A stretch of 55,762 nt of DNA from WJKG01 sp964627305 (GCA_964627305.1 CAZVHP010000014.1:1-55762); one strand, 5' to 3'; positions 16,239-25,488 are shown, counted from the stretch's first letter. A program made the numbers and translations. The notes: generated by a model from the letters alone, not told the origin.

Positions 16239-17699
16239 CTATGGCTTCACACAGGGGATGACTCTTTCCCAGCGTTTCGTATTTAGCAGCCTTGCCATTG
16301 AGGCCAAGTCCTGTATAGTCACCTTCCCATCGCAGTCGACATCGGCTAATCGTGGCGACAGCATGCCGGTCGGAAGGACAACGCTGCCCTGATCGCCGTC
16401 TTCCCCATCATTATTCAGGAATGCGATCAGCAATTGCAGATCGGTGCTGTCACGCTGGCCGGATCCATCAAGATCGCCCACACTCATACTGGCCAGAGTC
16501 TCCCAGGCATCAATAAGACCCCAGCCATAGTGAATGTCAGGCGGCACAATCGATCCCCAGGCCAAGTCTTCCCGGGCGGCATCGGTCAGAAGCTGCCTGA
16601 CGCCTGAGACTGGGCGGTTCGGGGTATGGTGCATGGACAGAGCCGCCACACCTGCGACAAAGGGAGCCGCAAACGAGGTTCCGCTCCAGGTGCCCCATCC
16701 GGACGCGGCCGCAGGCAGAGCGCTGTACACGTCGACTCCCGGCGCGCAGAGTTCCACATACGAGCCGTAGTTGGAGAAGGTGGCGAGGTATTCCTCGGCG
16801 TTGACGGCGGACACAGCCATAACATTCGGATGGGCCGCAGGGTAGACAACAACCTCCGCAGAGTCGTTACCGACTGAGGCCACCATCAGCGGTTGGTTGT
16901 TGCCGCCGAAATTCAAAGCCGAGTTCAACATTGGTGACGTTTGACCGGCACTGAAGCTCATATTGATGATATGGGCGCCGTTGCTCTTAGCGTAGATGAT
17001 AGCCCGCATGATGTTAAACAGCTGGCCGTGTCCTTCGCCGTTAAAAGCGCGAAGCGGAAGAATCCGGCATTGGGGAGCGGTGACGAGCACGATCCCGGTA
17101 ACGAACGTCCCGTGACCGTACATCAGCCCGGGTGCCTCTGAAGGATCGGTGTCGTTGTCAATGAAATCGTAACCGGTGCTGATATCCGAGGCCGCTATCA
17201 GAGGATGATCGCGGACGATCCCGTTGTCGATGACAGCTACTGTCACGCCGGCTCCGGTTGCCAGCAATTGCGCCGAGTCCAGGCCGATTTCGTAGATGGC
17301 GCCCTGTTCGTAGTAGGCAGGCGGGCTCTCACCGCGTACGAAGGCAGGTACATTCTCATCGGGGAAACCCTGGCTGATCTGATCAGTCTCGGGCAGGTTC
17401 CAGATGTCGTTTTCGACCGAAGTGTCCACTGCGGGGTCAGTGGACAGGCCCCGCAATAGCGAATCGAGATTGCCCTTTTCAGGCAGGGCGAAGAGATAGG
17501 CGTTCAGTTCGGGGATGCTGTCGACGACGACGGCATCAAATCGCTTGGCAATAATGTCAACGGCACCGCGGCCCTGAAGTGTGACAATAGCCTGATTGGG
17601 GACGGCGTCAGTTGTGGCATTCGCAACTGCACCAGGAAGAATGGGAATCAGGACAGCCAGCGTCAGGACCACAACGAGATATGGGGTTTTGCGGTACAT
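16239..17699 (-). CDS. secreted subtilisin-like protease with C-terminal dockerin
   Basis: 486 aa. A signal peptide (to about residue 27) and pro-region are followed by a peptidase S8 domain with D158 (AVIDNG), H196 (GHGTFV), N278 and S342 (GTSFAAP), all present. Residues about 408-474 form a type I dockerin with two calcium-binding loops (VGDLDGSGQRDSTDL and DVDCDGKVTIQDL). It would act outside the cytoplasm, perhaps anchored through a cohesin-like partner not found here. It starts 16 nt after the CHAT gene, so it is the last gene of the sigma-CHAT operon, and a strong terminator follows. Physical separation from a cytoplasmic CHAT protein makes direct cleavage of one by the other unlikely unless the subtilase acts before export. 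Confidence 0.92.
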   Translation of the reverse strand: MYRKTPYLVVVLTLAVLIPILPGAVANATTDAVPNQAIVTLQGRGAVDIIAKRFDAVVVDSIPELNAYLFALPEKGNLDSLLRGLSTDPAVDTSVENDIWNLPETDQISQGFPDENVPAFVRGESPPAYYEQGAIYEIGLDSAQLLATGAGVTVAVIDNGIVRDHPLIAASDISTGYDFIDNDTDPSEAPGLMYGHGTFVTGIVLVTAPQCRILPLRAFNGEGHGQLFNIMRAIIYAKSNGAHIINMSFSAGQTSPMLNSALNFGGNNQPLMVASVGNDSAEVVVYPAAHPNVMAVSAVNAEEYLATFSNYGSYVELCAPGVDVYSALPAAASGWGTWSGTSFAAPFVAGVAALSMHHTPNRPVSGVRQLLTDAAREDLAWGSIVPPDIHYGWGLIDAWETLASMSVGDLDGSGQRDSTDLQLLIAFLNNDGEDGDQGSVVLPTGMLSPRLADVDCDGKVTIQDLASMARLLNTKRWERVIPCVKP

Positions 17700-17715
17700 A
17701 GGTTCTCGCTACAGT

Positions 17716-20472
17716 CTAATCTTCAAGCAGCACGAAGCCACCCCAGTGAGCAGGGTTGGACGTGAGGCGCTGCAGATAGTTAACGGCATAGTAGTATGAC
17801 TCGGAAACATTGTCAGAGTCCTTAAGGTGCTGATAGAAAGCAGTCATAAAGGTCATTGCTACTCGATCGGATACCTGCCACAGCGAGGCGAGTACATACC
17901 TTGCCCCGGCCTGCTGGAAGGCCCTGGCGAGACTAAGTGAGTTACCGTAGTATAACCCCGGAGCGGCTGTTTGACAACCAGAAAGCGTTACCAGTCGGGC
18001 TTTTATCCCGGTTCCGAACAAGTCGAACAGGAAGAATGGACCATCGCTCATCAAAAGCCGCGAGAAAACCGGGTTCTCTGATGACCGCGAGGCATGAGTG
18101 GCAATGTGGACGAACCCATCGCAACTCTCGAGGGCCTGCGCCAGACGCTCGCGAGTAACCGGAAGCCCGATGTCGCCAGTTGATCCGGGGAACGCGGCCC
18201 CAATCGCTGCGGCTTCTTCGTCGACCATCGGCAGGGTCGGCGACGGGACTGCCAGAACGGCATTGGCGGCACGATTGAATGGCCGGTGAGTCGATTCGGC
18301 GTCTGCAGCGCGTTGGGCCGGATCGGCCACGAGCCTGACCCTGTAGCGATCTTTCAGCCAGCCTGTACTGCTTCCCCCAAGGGCGATTATGGGCAGTTGC
18401 GAAACCGGACCGGTGAGGACCACGCGCAGAGTCCCATGAGCGACACAGGGCACCAGCGGCGCGAACAGCCGTCGCCAGAGTTCTTCGAGATACGCCTCAC
18501 AGGCCTGCGGGTTACTGTCCTGCGTCGTGGCGGCGACGGACCTCTCGAGCAGGAAGTGGAGTTTGCGAATCAGCCCTGTAAGCTCGCGGGAAGGCAGCTC
18601 CAGGTCGACATACCTGGTAGCCCCATCGTCAAACAGATAGGCACCGATTGACTGGTCATCCTCGAAGAAGGTAACAAGGGTCTCCTCAGACCGCGGCAAC
18701 AGGGAGCCGGTCTTCGGTGTCACAGCAGCGTGTGCCGGCTGCTGCGAGTACAGGTGGAGCCGCGCCTGACGTTCCAGATTCCACAACTGCTGCTCGCGCG
18801 ATGAGTATGACGATACTAACTCGAGCGAACGTTCGCCGGGACGTGGCGACTGGTACGAGCGATGCAGGGAGGCGCGAAGCTGGTTCATGCGTTCGAGCAT
18901 CCCGGCGGGGACCTCCTGTCTGAGTTGTCGTTCGGGGACAACGCGGCGGTTTATCAACGACAGGGCACGAAGGTTGGTGACCAGAGACTGCTGCACTCGA
19001 CCGAGCCGTCTCTGGCAGGAGACCAGCCGGGCATAGCACTCATACTTGTCGGCGGCGAAGAAGAATCCCACCTCGTCGGGGTACAGCCCCCTGAGCATGT
19101 TCTCAACTGCGTCCACAGCCAGGCGATACGCCTCCCTGGCGCGGCGATAGTCGTGATGACGATAGAAGTGATCGCCAAAGATGCGGTTCATTTCATAGCG
19201 CTGGTAAGCCGCGAGCCGTCGGCGTCGGAGTCTGTTGTTCAATCGGACGGCCTGCGAAAGATTGTCGTTCCTGTACAGCAAGTCCAGCCGTACCAGCTCG
19301 GCATCGATCTGACGTCGCAGATCGCGACTGGCTACGAACAGTTTCTCGGCCTTTCTGGCCAGTTGCAGGGCCTGACCCAGACGCTTCATTTGCCGCTGCA
19401 GCTCGCTGTCTGCGAGCGTGACCATACCCAGCCACAGTTTGTTGTCCTCGCGCTCAAAGAGGCGACGGGCGTGATCGAGCCGTCGGCGCGCGGAGACATG
19501 GTCGCCGAGCTTCAGCCGGGCAAGGGCCACGAAGTAGGTTGTCCTGGCCTCCTCGTAAACCATGCCCAGTTCGTTAAATCGCGGGATTATGGACTCGCCC
19601 AGCATCACGGCGGAGCCGTACTGATTGAGCTGGATGTCCATCTCGACGATGTCCATGCTGGCAATCAGTGCCGAGCGCGTGTCACCCAACTGCTCGAAGG
19701 CGGTCGACACTTTCTCAAAGAGCTGCAGGGCCTCAGTATAGCGACTCTCAAGAAAGGCCAGATAGGCGACGGAGTAGACGGCCTGATTCTCGGCTATCTC
19801 CATTCCTGCCCGGTCATAGACGCGGGCTGCGGCCAGATAGAGCTTGCGGGCCTTCGACAACTCATTGAGGTTGGCATAGATATTGCCCCGGTTGTAGTCG
19901 ACAATAGCCAGCGGTATCCCCCCCTCGCGGACGAAGATCTCTCGGGCCTTTTCGTACCAACTCAGAGCTCGGCGATTCTGGTCCATACGATGAAAGACGT
20001 TACCGAGATTGGTCATGGCGCGGGCGGCCTGCATCTCTTGTCCGCTTCGTCGGAAGTAGTTCAGGGCCTTCTTCCCTGCCGTAACAGCCTCGCGATACTG
20101 ACCGCAATACAGATGGGCCTCAATCAGCGCCATCCGCACTCGAGCGGCGGAGGCGGAATCGCGGGCCCTTTCGTGCAATCGCAGGGCATGGTTGTAGTCG
20201 GCAATGGCCTGCCGATACTGACCGCCCCACAGGGCGACCCGTGCCCGCATAGCGATCAGTAGCGGCTGATTCTGTTGTCCCCAGAAGTCTTCGAAACGGA
20301 GAAGGTGTGTCACCAGGTTGCGGGCGGCTCGGAGGTCCGTTCGCAGCAGACGGTTGACTTCGGCGCTGGCAGCACCGAGTAACTCGGCAGGGTCGGAGTC
20401 GAAACTGCCGATAGCCAGGCGCTCAAGATCGCGGGCTGACTTTGCCCTCAGGATGTCAGTGCTGATACTCAT
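17716..20472 (-). CDS. TPR-CHAT caspase-like protease
   Basis: 918 aa from the ATG whose ATGA overlaps the previous gene's stop; an ATG six codons earlier (20490) is also possible. No signal peptide, so it is cytoplasmic. Residues about 40-500 are a long run of tetratricopeptide repeats (for example AMTNLGNVFHRMDQNRRALSWYEKA). The C-terminal ~250 residues form a CHAT domain with the caspase-type dyad H793 (HIATHA) and C833 (TLSGCQTA), then SLARAFQQAGARYVLASLW, a CHAT hallmark. CHAT proteins of this shape are proteases or switches opened by a partner bound to the TPR solenoid. It sits between an anti-sigma-like gene and a subtilase gene in one operon. The natural target is the small upstream protein; this is inference. 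Confidence 0.9.
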   Translation of the reverse strand: MSISTDILRAKSARDLERLAIGSFDSDPAELLGAASAEVNRLLRTDLRAARNLVTHLLRFEDFWGQQNQPLLIAMRARVALWGGQYRQAIADYNHALRLHERARDSASAARVRMALIEAHLYCGQYREAVTAGKKALNYFRRSGQEMQAARAMTNLGNVFHRMDQNRRALSWYEKAREIFVREGGIPLAIVDYNRGNIYANLNELSKARKLYLAAARVYDRAGMEIAENQAVYSVAYLAFLESRYTEALQLFEKVSTAFEQLGDTRSALIASMDIVEMDIQLNQYGSAVMLGESIIPRFNELGMVYEEARTTYFVALARLKLGDHVSARRRLDHARRLFEREDNKLWLGMVTLADSELQRQMKRLGQALQLARKAEKLFVASRDLRRQIDAELVRLDLLYRNDNLSQAVRLNNRLRRRRLAAYQRYEMNRIFGDHFYRHHDYRRAREAYRLAVDAVENMLRGLYPDEVGFFFAADKYECYARLVSCQRRLGRVQQSLVTNLRALSLINRRVVPERQLRQEVPAGMLERMNQLRASLHRSYQSPRPGERSLELVSSYSSREQQLWNLERQARLHLYSQQPAHAAVTPKTGSLLPRSEETLVTFFEDDQSIGAYLFDDGATRYVDLELPSRELTGLIRKLHFLLERSVAATTQDSNPQACEAYLEELWRRLFAPLVPCVAHGTLRVVLTGPVSQLPIIALGGSSTGWLKDRYRVRLVADPAQRAADAESTHRPFNRAANAVLAVPSPTLPMVDEEAAAIGAAFPGSTGDIGLPVTRERLAQALESCDGFVHIATHASRSSENPVFSRLLMSDGPFFLFDLFGTGIKARLVTLSGCQTAAPGLYYGNSLSLARAFQQAGARYVLASLWQVSDRVAMTFMTAFYQHLKDSDNVSESYYYAVNYLQRLTSNPAHWGGFVLLED

Positions 20473-21002
20473 ACATCCAGATAGATACAACCGACAACGC
20501 CGGTATCGCTTTCGATGATCAGGCGACCGGACCCGGCTTCGACACGCTCGAAACGAAAGAGACCGAATCGGTCCGCCCTGGTGGTCCGACGACGGCGCCC
20601 CTGTTCAAGGCGAATGGTCAGCGCACCCGTCCGATCAACCCCCTCGATCTGCCCGATCATCTCATGGGACTCCGGCGTCAGGGGGTACAAAGAGAGTTCC
20701 AGGGTCAGATCATCCAGACGGTACCGCAGCCGCCGGGTGTCGACGCCAGCGGGCCGGACGCCCTCGGGAAGGGGCATCACCTGCGAATCGAAGACTCTGA
20801 CGCCTAAATGGGCATCGGGATGCTGACGCTGTCTGATATAGTCAGCGAACAGACGGCGGGCCAGCTCGCTCATTGACTGCACGGAGGCGGGGTCTATCTC
20901 CCCGCCGATCGTTTTCAGGTGCTCAACCGTTGCGGCCTGCTCCGGGGTAAGATCACCAGCCAACAAACGACTGAGGCGCTCGAAATCAGGACTATCAGAC
21001 AC
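20469..21002 (-). CDS. small putative anti-sigma or regulatory protein between ECF sigma and CHAT genes
   Basis: 177 aa with a GTG start supported by GGAGG 6 nt upstream. No signal peptide or membrane helix. The first ~40 residues (FERLSRLLAGDLTPEQAATVEHL) look like the start of soluble anti-sigma proteins but lack the zinc-binding His/Cys set. The C-terminal ~95 residues are beta-rich and look like a small sandwich (DRTGALTIRLEQG...GLFRFERVEAGSGRLIIESD). It is 46 nt after the ECF sigma gene and overlaps the TPR-CHAT gene by 4 nt, so the three must be made together. A role as sigma inhibitor and CHAT substrate is proposed, not shown. No family was recognised with certainty. Confidence 0.7.
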   Translation of the reverse strand: MSDSPDFERLSRLLAGDLTPEQAATVEHLKTIGGEIDPASVQSMSELARRLFADYIRQRQHPDAHLGVRVFDSQVMPLPEGVRPAGVDTRRLRYRLDDLTLELSLYPLTPESHEMIGQIEGVDRTGALTIRLEQGRRRRTTRADRFGLFRFERVEAGSGRLIIESDTGVVGCIYLDV

Positions 21003-21048
21003 TCTTGTCCTCCATACTCAGAAGAGCGATATACCGCTTGTTAAATAC

Positions 21049-21624
21049 CTAAAACTCATATCCCATTGATCGCAATATGGTTTGCAGACGCTCCAGGCCT
21101 CGTTGGCGGGTCGGGCCAACCGAGGCCACCGGCATGTTCAGTTTGCAGGCAATTTCATCATAGGTCAGTTGGTTTTCATCAAGGAACAGGTGCCATATCA
21201 CCTGTGCCTGGCGTTTGGGAAGCCTTCGAATGGCCCGCAGGAGTATCTCGGCCTGCTCTGCCCGATGCAGCGATGTTTCCGGCCCGGAAGTCGTGTTTCC
21301 CTGAGGGGCTGTCCGCTCGCCGGCAGCAAACTGCTCAAACAGACGCGTACGGCGCAGAAAGGCCAGCGCTTCTCTTCGGGTCACAGTAGCGGCCCATGAA
21401 AGCAGTTTGTCAGGAGACTGGATACGTTTCAGATGAATCAGCAGCAGGTAGCACACCTGCCCGAACATGTCGAGGCTTTCCTCGCGGCTGAGCCTCATAG
21501 ATCGACATGTGGCCAGGACCACCGGTAAAACCAGTTCCACTATCTCAGCCCAGGCCGACTCATCCCCGTCACGAGCACGCTCGACCAGTTGCCCGATGTT
21601 TTGCGAGTGCTTGCTCATCTTCAT
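21049..21624 (-). CDS. ECF-type RNA polymerase sigma factor
   Basis: 191 aa from ATG 21624; an ATG at 21618 or a longer form starting near 21750 cannot be excluded because none has a clear ribosome site. Sigma region 2 spans about 8-95 and region 4 about 120-185, with the helix-turn-helix TYDEIACKLNMPVASVGPTRQRGLERL. The VGPTRxRxLxxL form is typical of an ECF clade often seen near regulatory or protease genes. It heads the operon sigma - anti-sigma-like - TPR-CHAT - subtilase on the minus strand, and probably controls it and perhaps other loci. A plus-strand cytochrome gene diverges from the same upstream region. Confidence 0.87.
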   Translation of the reverse strand: MKMSKHSQNIGQLVERARDGDESAWAEIVELVLPVVLATCRSMRLSREESLDMFGQVCYLLLIHLKRIQSPDKLLSWAATVTRREALAFLRRTRLFEQFAAGERTAPQGNTTSGPETSLHRAEQAEILLRAIRRLPKRQAQVIWHLFLDENQLTYDEIACKLNMPVASVGPTRQRGLERLQTILRSMGYEF

Positions 21625-21940
21625 GTGATCTGTCGGCCAAACGGCGGCAATACCCAAGTTGGTACACTTCGGCAGGCGGCAGCCGACAGCTTCTGTCAGA
21701 CAATCAAAGGTCTGCACCGGGCTTTGGCAAGCAAAGCCTGCCGGTTCCATGACTAACGCACCGCCGATTCAGCACCTGGGCGGAGTTCTATCATGCTGTC
21801 AATCAATTCCTTAGCGGCGAGGATTCGGAATTTGGGTTGCTTGCGACAAGGACATCGTGTATATTGGCCACAGTTCAATTGGGAAAAACTGAACAAATAT
21901 GATCGTGATTCATACAAGGAGAAAACCAGACGGAGGACCC
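21625..21940. other. divergent upstream region between sigma and triheme cytochrome genes
   Basis: 316 bases. The plus half carries a good sigma70-like promoter for the cytochrome (21837-21865). The minus half could encode up to 42 extra residues at the sigma N-terminus, but their composition (Cys-rich, PVQTFDCLTEAVGC) does not look like an ECF protein, so I treat it as leader. No repeat or RNA seen. Confidence 0.45.
21837..21865 (+). promoter_or_regulatory. sigma70-like promoter of the triheme cytochrome gene
   Basis: TTGCTT (-35, 21837-21842) and TATATT (-10, 21860-21865) are separated by exactly 17 bases, about 75 bases upstream of the ATG at 21941. The fit to the general bacterial consensus is good, though promoter rules in this phylum are not well known. 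Confidence 0.6.
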
Positions 21941-22477
21941 ATGCACAAGAAATTCTGGATTATTCTACTCGTGGTTCTGACAGCGGCCAGTTTCTGTCTG
22001 ACAGTTCTGGCTCAGGAAGGCAAGAAGGAAGCCAAGGGAGAGAAGGCCGAATACGATTACATCGGTGTTGACAAGTGCGTCTTAGGTCCGTGTCACGGCA
22101 AGGATCCGGCCTACACGACTTGGCTTGAGACCAAGCACGCGACTGCGTACGATGGCTTGACAGACGAGCAGAAGAAGGATCCTGAGTACATCAAGTACTA
22201 TACAACCGGTGAAACCAAGCGCGGTGAGTTATTGCCGGGGGTTCAATGCGAGGCCTGTCATGGTCCGGGCAGCGGCTACAAGACCATGAAGATCATGAAG
22301 GACCGGGATCTGGCCATTGCCAACGGCCTGATCATGCCGGATTCTACGTCGTGCCTGAGCTGTCACCATGCCGATGCTCCTGAGAAGGTCGCTGCTATCG
22401 CCAAGGACTTCAATTACCAGGCGAAGATCAAGACCGGCATTCATGCTCTGCCATCGAAGGAGGCCGAGAAGAAATAG
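21941..22477 (+). CDS. periplasmic triheme c-type cytochrome (cytochrome c554-like)
   Basis: 178 aa. ATG 21941 has GGAGG 4 nt upstream. A signal peptide (to about VLAQE) is followed by a lysine-rich linker and three heme sites: CVLGPCH (a CX4CH expanded motif), CEACH and CLSCH. The KHATAYDGL segment and heme spacing recall the small c554/c-prime-type electron carriers of anaerobic respiration. It has its own promoter and terminator, so it is a single-gene unit. It could shuttle electrons between the inner-membrane CbcL-like protein and either conduit; this is inference from context. Confidence 0.85.
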   Translation: MHKKFWIILLVVLTAASFCLTVLAQEGKKEAKGEKAEYDYIGVDKCVLGPCHGKDPAYTTWLETKHATAYDGLTDEQKKDPEYIKYYTTGETKRGELLPGVQCEACHGPGSGYKTMKIMKDRDLAIANGLIMPDSTSCLSCHHADAPEKVAAIAKDFNYQAKIKTGIHALPSKEAEKK

Positions 22478-22513
22478 CGAGTGCTCGACCAGATACCGTA
22501 CAGGTTCAAGCAG

Positions 22514-22544
22514 GAAGCGCTCCCCGGAAGGGAGCGCTTCTTCT
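22514..22544 (+). terminator. rho-independent terminator
   Basis: An 11-bp perfect stem (22514-22524 with 22530-22540, arms GAAGCGCTCCC and complement) with a 5-nt loop, followed by TTCTGT. It lies 37 bases after the cytochrome stop. It may also serve the convergent minus-strand gene that ends at 22621. Confidence 0.75.
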
Positions 22545-22620
22545 GTATTCGGGTTGAGATCGAGCGACGAGCGGATACAGCCCATCGCTCGACCGACGAT
22601 GACCCTTGCAGGCCGGTCCG

Positions 22621-25281
22621 TTACTCTTTCGGAGTGTCCTGGCCGTTCTGTTTGTTGTTGTCCTGACGCGTTTCGGGACGGCTTTCGTCCTCGCTTGCAT
22701 CCTCAGCCCGGGCATCGGGCTGTTCAGTCTCTTCCCCGTTCCGGGCTTCCTCTTCCGGTTCGTGCACCTTGCCCTTACGCAACAAGGCCTGATACCACAG
22801 CGGATGATGGTGTCTTGCCCATTCACGCGTTACAGACCCGTCGACAAGTACTCGCCACGTACCGGGGTTGGCCACCGTTCCGAGGTATGCATGCGCCACC
22901 ACACCCGCTATCAGGAAGAAGGCCACGAGGTTATGAATGGTGGAGGTGATACACAGTGTCGAGAGAGTGAATGAGTCGCGGAACACCAGGATTACGCCGG
23001 TGAGCGAGATAATCAGGCCGAAGAGGGTCGTATACCAGTAGAACATCTTCTGGCCGGCATTGAACCGACCCGCCGGGACTGTTCCTTTGTATCCGAGGTA
23101 CCCGCCGATCTTGCGCACCCAGTCCTTATCGTAGGAGGCGAAGATGGCGTCGCGGAACCACAGGTATATGCCCCAGAGATTGGTGACAATGAACACGACA
23201 CCCGACCAGATGTGGATATCGAGCATCTGGTCGGCCGAGGCAAACAGCAGTTGCTGCCACAGATGGAGGTTGAACGCGATAATCAGACCTGTCACCGTGA
23301 GTATGGCGAACGCGATCAGTCGGAACAGGTGCACGGCGCGCTCGACCAGTGAGAAGCGCTCCACTTCGTGGGAGTACGGATCGAAGGTGATGCGCTTGGG
23401 ACCATACGAATGGTAGTGCACCACTGTCAGGAATATGACCAGCATGATGCCGATACCGATGAAGGGGCTGATGATTTCCTGATGGAAGGAATTGATAGTG
23501 AACGCGAAGGCATTACATCCGAACCAGCGTCCGTTGCTTTCGGTGACAAGCTGCCCGTCCGCTCCATATAGATCGGTTGCCTGCTGACCCTTGAAGAAGT
23601 GGGCGTCGCTGGCGTGACACTCTCCGCACCCCTGCGCTCCGAGGGCACGTCCGCGCGAGACAACGTTGTGGCTGATGGCAAACTTGACGGTTGTCGTCCC
23701 CTCGTACGGCGTACCTTCAAGCGAGGCAGCGATCAGGGCGCCGTCCTCGTCCAACTCGTACGCCATTTCGCCTTTCATGAAGACGGGGCTGATCCGGTCA
23801 AACCGCTCGTTACCTTCAAGGGAAGCGGCTACCGCATTCAGGCCGGCGGTGATTTCCTCATCGGTGTTGACTTCCGGCGTACCATCTTCGCTGTGGTCTT
23901 CGATCTGATCAGCGCACAGGGCCCAGGCCTTCTCGGCCTCTCGAAGGAACAGCGGGTAGATGATGCCGTCGGCATCACGATTTCCCCACCAGACCTGCAG
24001 GGTTACGTTGAACGGATAGATATGGCCGTCCTCGCGGCGTTGATAGTCGGGGAACCAGGGAGTCTTGTCACCCGCATAGGACGCGCTGTCCGGTCGGAGT
24101 GAAATGGTGCGTTTGCCGGTTGTCATGACAACCCCATGCGCGGCGGCGCGACCAAGGGCCGGAATGTGACAGGAGCGGCAGTCGATTGTTCGCAGGTGCG
24201 AGGGGCGCACGCTGTGATGGTCGAGCAGCGGCGCTCCGAGCTGCCCTGCAACGTGGCACTCCTGGCAGTCCAGGATCGTGCCGGTGTGCTCCGGTGCGAC
24301 CTTGTTGACCGGATCATTACCCTTGGCGATCTGGTGGTCCAGCCCCGCCGGGTGGCAGGAGACGCAGCGGACACCCTGCTGATTGTGCACGTCGGTATTG
24401 TCCAGATCATTCCATGAGAAGCCCCGCTTGCGGAGGCTCGAAGGCCCGTGGCAGTACAGGCAGTTCTCGTCGGATGGCGGATGAAATACATCGAGAGTGA
24501 TTGACCCGTCCGCGTTGAACAGGTGCTTGTTGTACAGCACCGTAGGTTCGTCGCCGCGCACGACACTTCCCTTGACGATACCGATCCGTGAACCCGCGAC
24601 AACCGCCCATTGGTAGTTGCCGCTCTTGAGTTGCTCGATCCGGGCCTCGTTGTTGTAACCCGACAGATGGCACAAGAAGCAGTCTGCCTCGACGACACCG
24701 CTCTTGTCCCATTTGCTCTGGTAGTAGTCGCCGTCGAAGGTCTCGGCCAGCTCCGGTTCATCGGTCAGCATGTCATCGTAGCGTTCCCCGTCGCGATCGT
24801 ATTGCAGCCCGCCGCCGCCCGGATGGCAGGCGCCGCACGGCAGATTGCCGAAGCGGGTATCGGAGAAGCCGACGAATTCGTAGGTCGTCATGTCTATGTC
24901 GTCAGGGCTGCTGTTCTGCTTCTTTGCCAGTTGACGGTAAGCGAACGGGTACCATCGTCCCATGAAACCGTTGGAGAGACTCCAGGGGTGGATATCTTCT
25001 CCGGTTACTTCATCTTCCGGGTAGTCGTCGCTGATGACATTCCAGCCCATCTGGAAATGATATCCCTCGGTGATGGTCTCGTAGTCGTGACACATCCCGC
25101 AGGTCATCTCCGTGGAGAACGGCTGAGTCACATCGTCGTCCAGAACGGGGTTGATCTCATCCCCCCACCTGTCATACAGGAAGATGTCGGGATGGCGTGC
25201 ATGGCTTGATGTCGCCGCCAGCAGTACCAGCAGCGTCACACTCAGAAGGGCGGGCTTGCCACAGTATCTTAGTATGCGCAT
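22621..25281 (-). CDS. CbcL-like fusion: octaheme cytochrome c plus membrane cytochrome b
   Basis: 886 aa. A signal peptide is followed by a periplasmic part with eight CxxCH motifs (CGMCH, CGACH, CFLCH, CLYCH, CVSCH, CQECH, CRSCH, CGECH; about 60-575). Then comes a membrane part of about 600-815 resembling the di-heme cytochrome b of FdnI/HydC, with His in HLFR, HIW, HNLV and AHAYLG. A charged Glu/Asp-rich tail ends the protein. Geobacter CbcL has the same idea, a multiheme c domain fused to an FdnI-type b domain, and oxidises menaquinol to feed metal respiration. As last gene of the TetR - decaheme - barrel operon it would supply electrons to that conduit. The start has GAGGAT upstream. Confidence 0.85.
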   Translation of the reverse strand: MRILRYCGKPALLSVTLLVLLAATSSHARHPDIFLYDRWGDEINPVLDDDVTQPFSTEMTCGMCHDYETITEGYHFQMGWNVISDDYPEDEVTGEDIHPWSLSNGFMGRWYPFAYRQLAKKQNSSPDDIDMTTYEFVGFSDTRFGNLPCGACHPGGGGLQYDRDGERYDDMLTDEPELAETFDGDYYQSKWDKSGVVEADCFLCHLSGYNNEARIEQLKSGNYQWAVVAGSRIGIVKGSVVRGDEPTVLYNKHLFNADGSITLDVFHPPSDENCLYCHGPSSLRKRGFSWNDLDNTDVHNQQGVRCVSCHPAGLDHQIAKGNDPVNKVAPEHTGTILDCQECHVAGQLGAPLLDHHSVRPSHLRTIDCRSCHIPALGRAAAHGVVMTTGKRTISLRPDSASYAGDKTPWFPDYQRREDGHIYPFNVTLQVWWGNRDADGIIYPLFLREAEKAWALCADQIEDHSEDGTPEVNTDEEITAGLNAVAASLEGNERFDRISPVFMKGEMAYELDEDGALIAASLEGTPYEGTTTVKFAISHNVVSRGRALGAQGCGECHASDAHFFKGQQATDLYGADGQLVTESNGRWFGCNAFAFTINSFHQEIISPFIGIGIMLVIFLTVVHYHSYGPKRITFDPYSHEVERFSLVERAVHLFRLIAFAILTVTGLIIAFNLHLWQQLLFASADQMLDIHIWSGVVFIVTNLWGIYLWFRDAIFASYDKDWVRKIGGYLGYKGTVPAGRFNAGQKMFYWYTTLFGLIISLTGVILVFRDSFTLSTLCITSTIHNLVAFFLIAGVVAHAYLGTVANPGTWRVLVDGSVTREWARHHHPLWYQALLRKGKVHEPEEEARNGEETEQPDARAEDASEDESRPETRQDNNKQNGQDTPKE

Positions 25282-25424
25282 GGTTATCCTCAGAGCATCA
25301 GTTCACTTGCTACAACGATTGGTGTATTTGAGTGTCTGTGTCAATTGATTTTGTTGCCGGCGGTGACTGTGGCAAATGTCAGTTCCCGTGTTTTCGCGAC
25401 TGGATCATCGCCCGTCCGATTCGG

Positions 25425-25460
25425 CGGTCGGAGGCGGGAAACGCGTCCCGCCTCCGACCG
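25425..25460. other. 15-bp perfect intergenic hairpin
   Basis: Arms 25425-25439 and 25446-25460 pair perfectly around a 6-nt loop (AACGCG). It lies between the end of the barrel gene (25489) and the start of the CbcL-like gene (25281). There is no T-run, so it is more likely an mRNA stability or processing element setting different amounts of barrel and CbcL-like protein than a full terminator. Confidence 0.65.
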
Positions 25461-25488
25461 GCAGCGTGTATGCGACAGGCATATCGTC

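Noticed and set aside
18862..20262. 466-codon plus-strand open frame inside the TPR-CHAT gene
   Set aside because: Shadow frame; the minus frame has TPR repeats and the CHAT dyad.
16239..21624. A type III-E CRISPR or bacterial gasdermin locus
   Set aside because: No gRAMP/Cas7-11, no repeat array and no gasdermin-like protein were found; only the TPR-CHAT and sigma parts are shared.
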